Shown: piece by piece, positions 63,186 to 64,000 of the stretch
Numbering within the stretch: position 1 is the first letter of the stretch
Layout of the letters: each line of letters starts with the position of its first letter
From: Paralithodes platypus
Lineage: Eukaryota; Arthropoda; Malacostraca; Decapoda; Lithodidae
Assembly: GCA_032716605.1 (NCBI GenBank)
Contig: CM064518.1
Location: 45,333,526 to 45,397,525, forward strand
Direction of reading: 5' to 3'
Length of the DNA stretch: 64,000 nt
The notes under the pieces: generated by a model
Database searches by the model: none
What the model was told of the DNA's origin: nothing
The model's input: only the letters and a program-made list of their open reading frames with translations
Made by a program: the position numbers and the translations under genes

Positions 63186-64000
63186 TATATATTGTTTAAT
63201 TAAAAAGTGGGTGGGGAACGGCTTAAGTGAGTGAGGTATATTGCCAGATTCCCTGATCCCGAAGAGGTGGCCACGGCATGGTTTGGGGCTCGGTGACTGA
63301 ACGTGGGACTCTACCACTCTACAGGACTAATCGGTTAGTATTTTGATGCGTTTGGCATTTTTACTTTGGTGATCCTTGTACAGTTGGCCACAAGTTATGT
63401 TTCTAGTTATGATTTTGATTAATTTTGTCTTTTTATTGTGTTCGTATATGTTTTGGTTTGTTTATTTTGAAAGTTTTAAATTACAGTATAATGTGATAGT
63501 AAAATGAGTGCATGAATGGAGTAGTAATTTACACCCTATTTGGATAGACAAAAGCACTTGGACTAAATCACTATGTGAAAAAAATGCTTGCGCAAAATTA
63601 TGATTCATAAATAAAAACTCAATCCACCACATACGGTGTACAGTAAATTACTACATGAACAACAAATTAGAGTATAAAATCTTAATATAGGAAATGGCAC
63701 GGAATCCATGTAACTAATATATTTGTTCTACGTTTATTACAGCGCAAGCAGACCTAGGAGGATGGTACCTGGATTAAACGATTGGTCTACCATCTACCGG
63801 TACTCTACAGGACTACTATCTTCAATGGACTACTACTAAAAGACTAGACTAATCTCTGCAATGGACTACAGTTTGGGGAATAACTACTACTACCACTACT
63901 TCCCTACAAGAATACTATGCCTATTAGGTTAGTATTTTCTTTATTTTAAGCTTGGCAGTCTTTGTACAGTTGTCCATCAAAGTTATTCCTAGTGATGTTT
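63186..64000. repeat. Direct duplication of an unassigned segment
   Basis: CTCTACAGGACTA, GGTTAGTATTTT and CTTTGTACAGTTG(G/T)CCA(C/T)(A/C)A(A/G)GTTAT occur in order at 63315-63420 and again at 63808-64000. A repeat D relative (GGTTTGTTTATTTTGAAAGT) lies near 63451. No gene seen. Confidence 0.5.

Overview
This is a 64 kb stretch of an animal nuclear genome, AT-rich, gene-poor and packed with repeats. The repertoire is several non-LTR retrotransposon families (EEP endonuclease plus reverse transcriptase), tRNA-headed SINEs, many short palindromic DNA-transposon derivatives, microsatellites and TTAGG-type arthropod telomere words. It fits an arthropod, and I favour a malacostracan crustacean; that attribution is inference. 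There is no prokaryotic gene organisation, no CRISPR array and no viral gene set.

Left part (1-20 kb): three phase-compatible exons on the + strand (574-660, 14573-14730, 17186-17500) look like the 3' end of one host gene. It ends in a Cys-Gly-Gly tail that I do not recognise. The 13.9 kb intron holds a cluster of non-LTR elements: LINE-T fragments, a 5'-truncated LINE-X with an intact RT frame (5893-7475), a frameshifted CR1/L2-like LINE-Y (7577-10505) and a nearly full-length but broken LINE-X (10507-13676). The X frame carries a PHD-like Cys/His cluster.

Middle (18-50 kb): almost no coding potential. It is a mosaic of miniature elements whose ends sit on TTAA (families A, B and C, suggesting piggyBac-type mobilisation), TA-flanked pogo/Tigger-like and Tc1-like elements (G, N, P), other dispersed repeats (D, E, F, I, J, K, Q) and minisatellites. 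Twenty 37-bp units at 39853-40592 grew out of one end of a family A element. Nesting gives relative ages at several points.

Right part (48-64 kb): large inverted repeats (48.7-49.2, 52.5-52.8, 54.2-55.2 and 60.7-61.2 kb) and a strong excess of TAGGCCTA-like words. A possible host-gene 5' end has a CRE/CCAAT-containing region with a GTAAGT donor at 50585, an exon at about 55846-55922 with a Kozak ATG, and a possible further exon at 56463. A jockey-type LINE lies on the - strand (57865-59425) and a LINE-T 3' end lies on the - strand (62640-63185).

Repeat family letters are my own labels. Superfamily assignments rest on ends, target sites and motifs read by eye, not on database searches.
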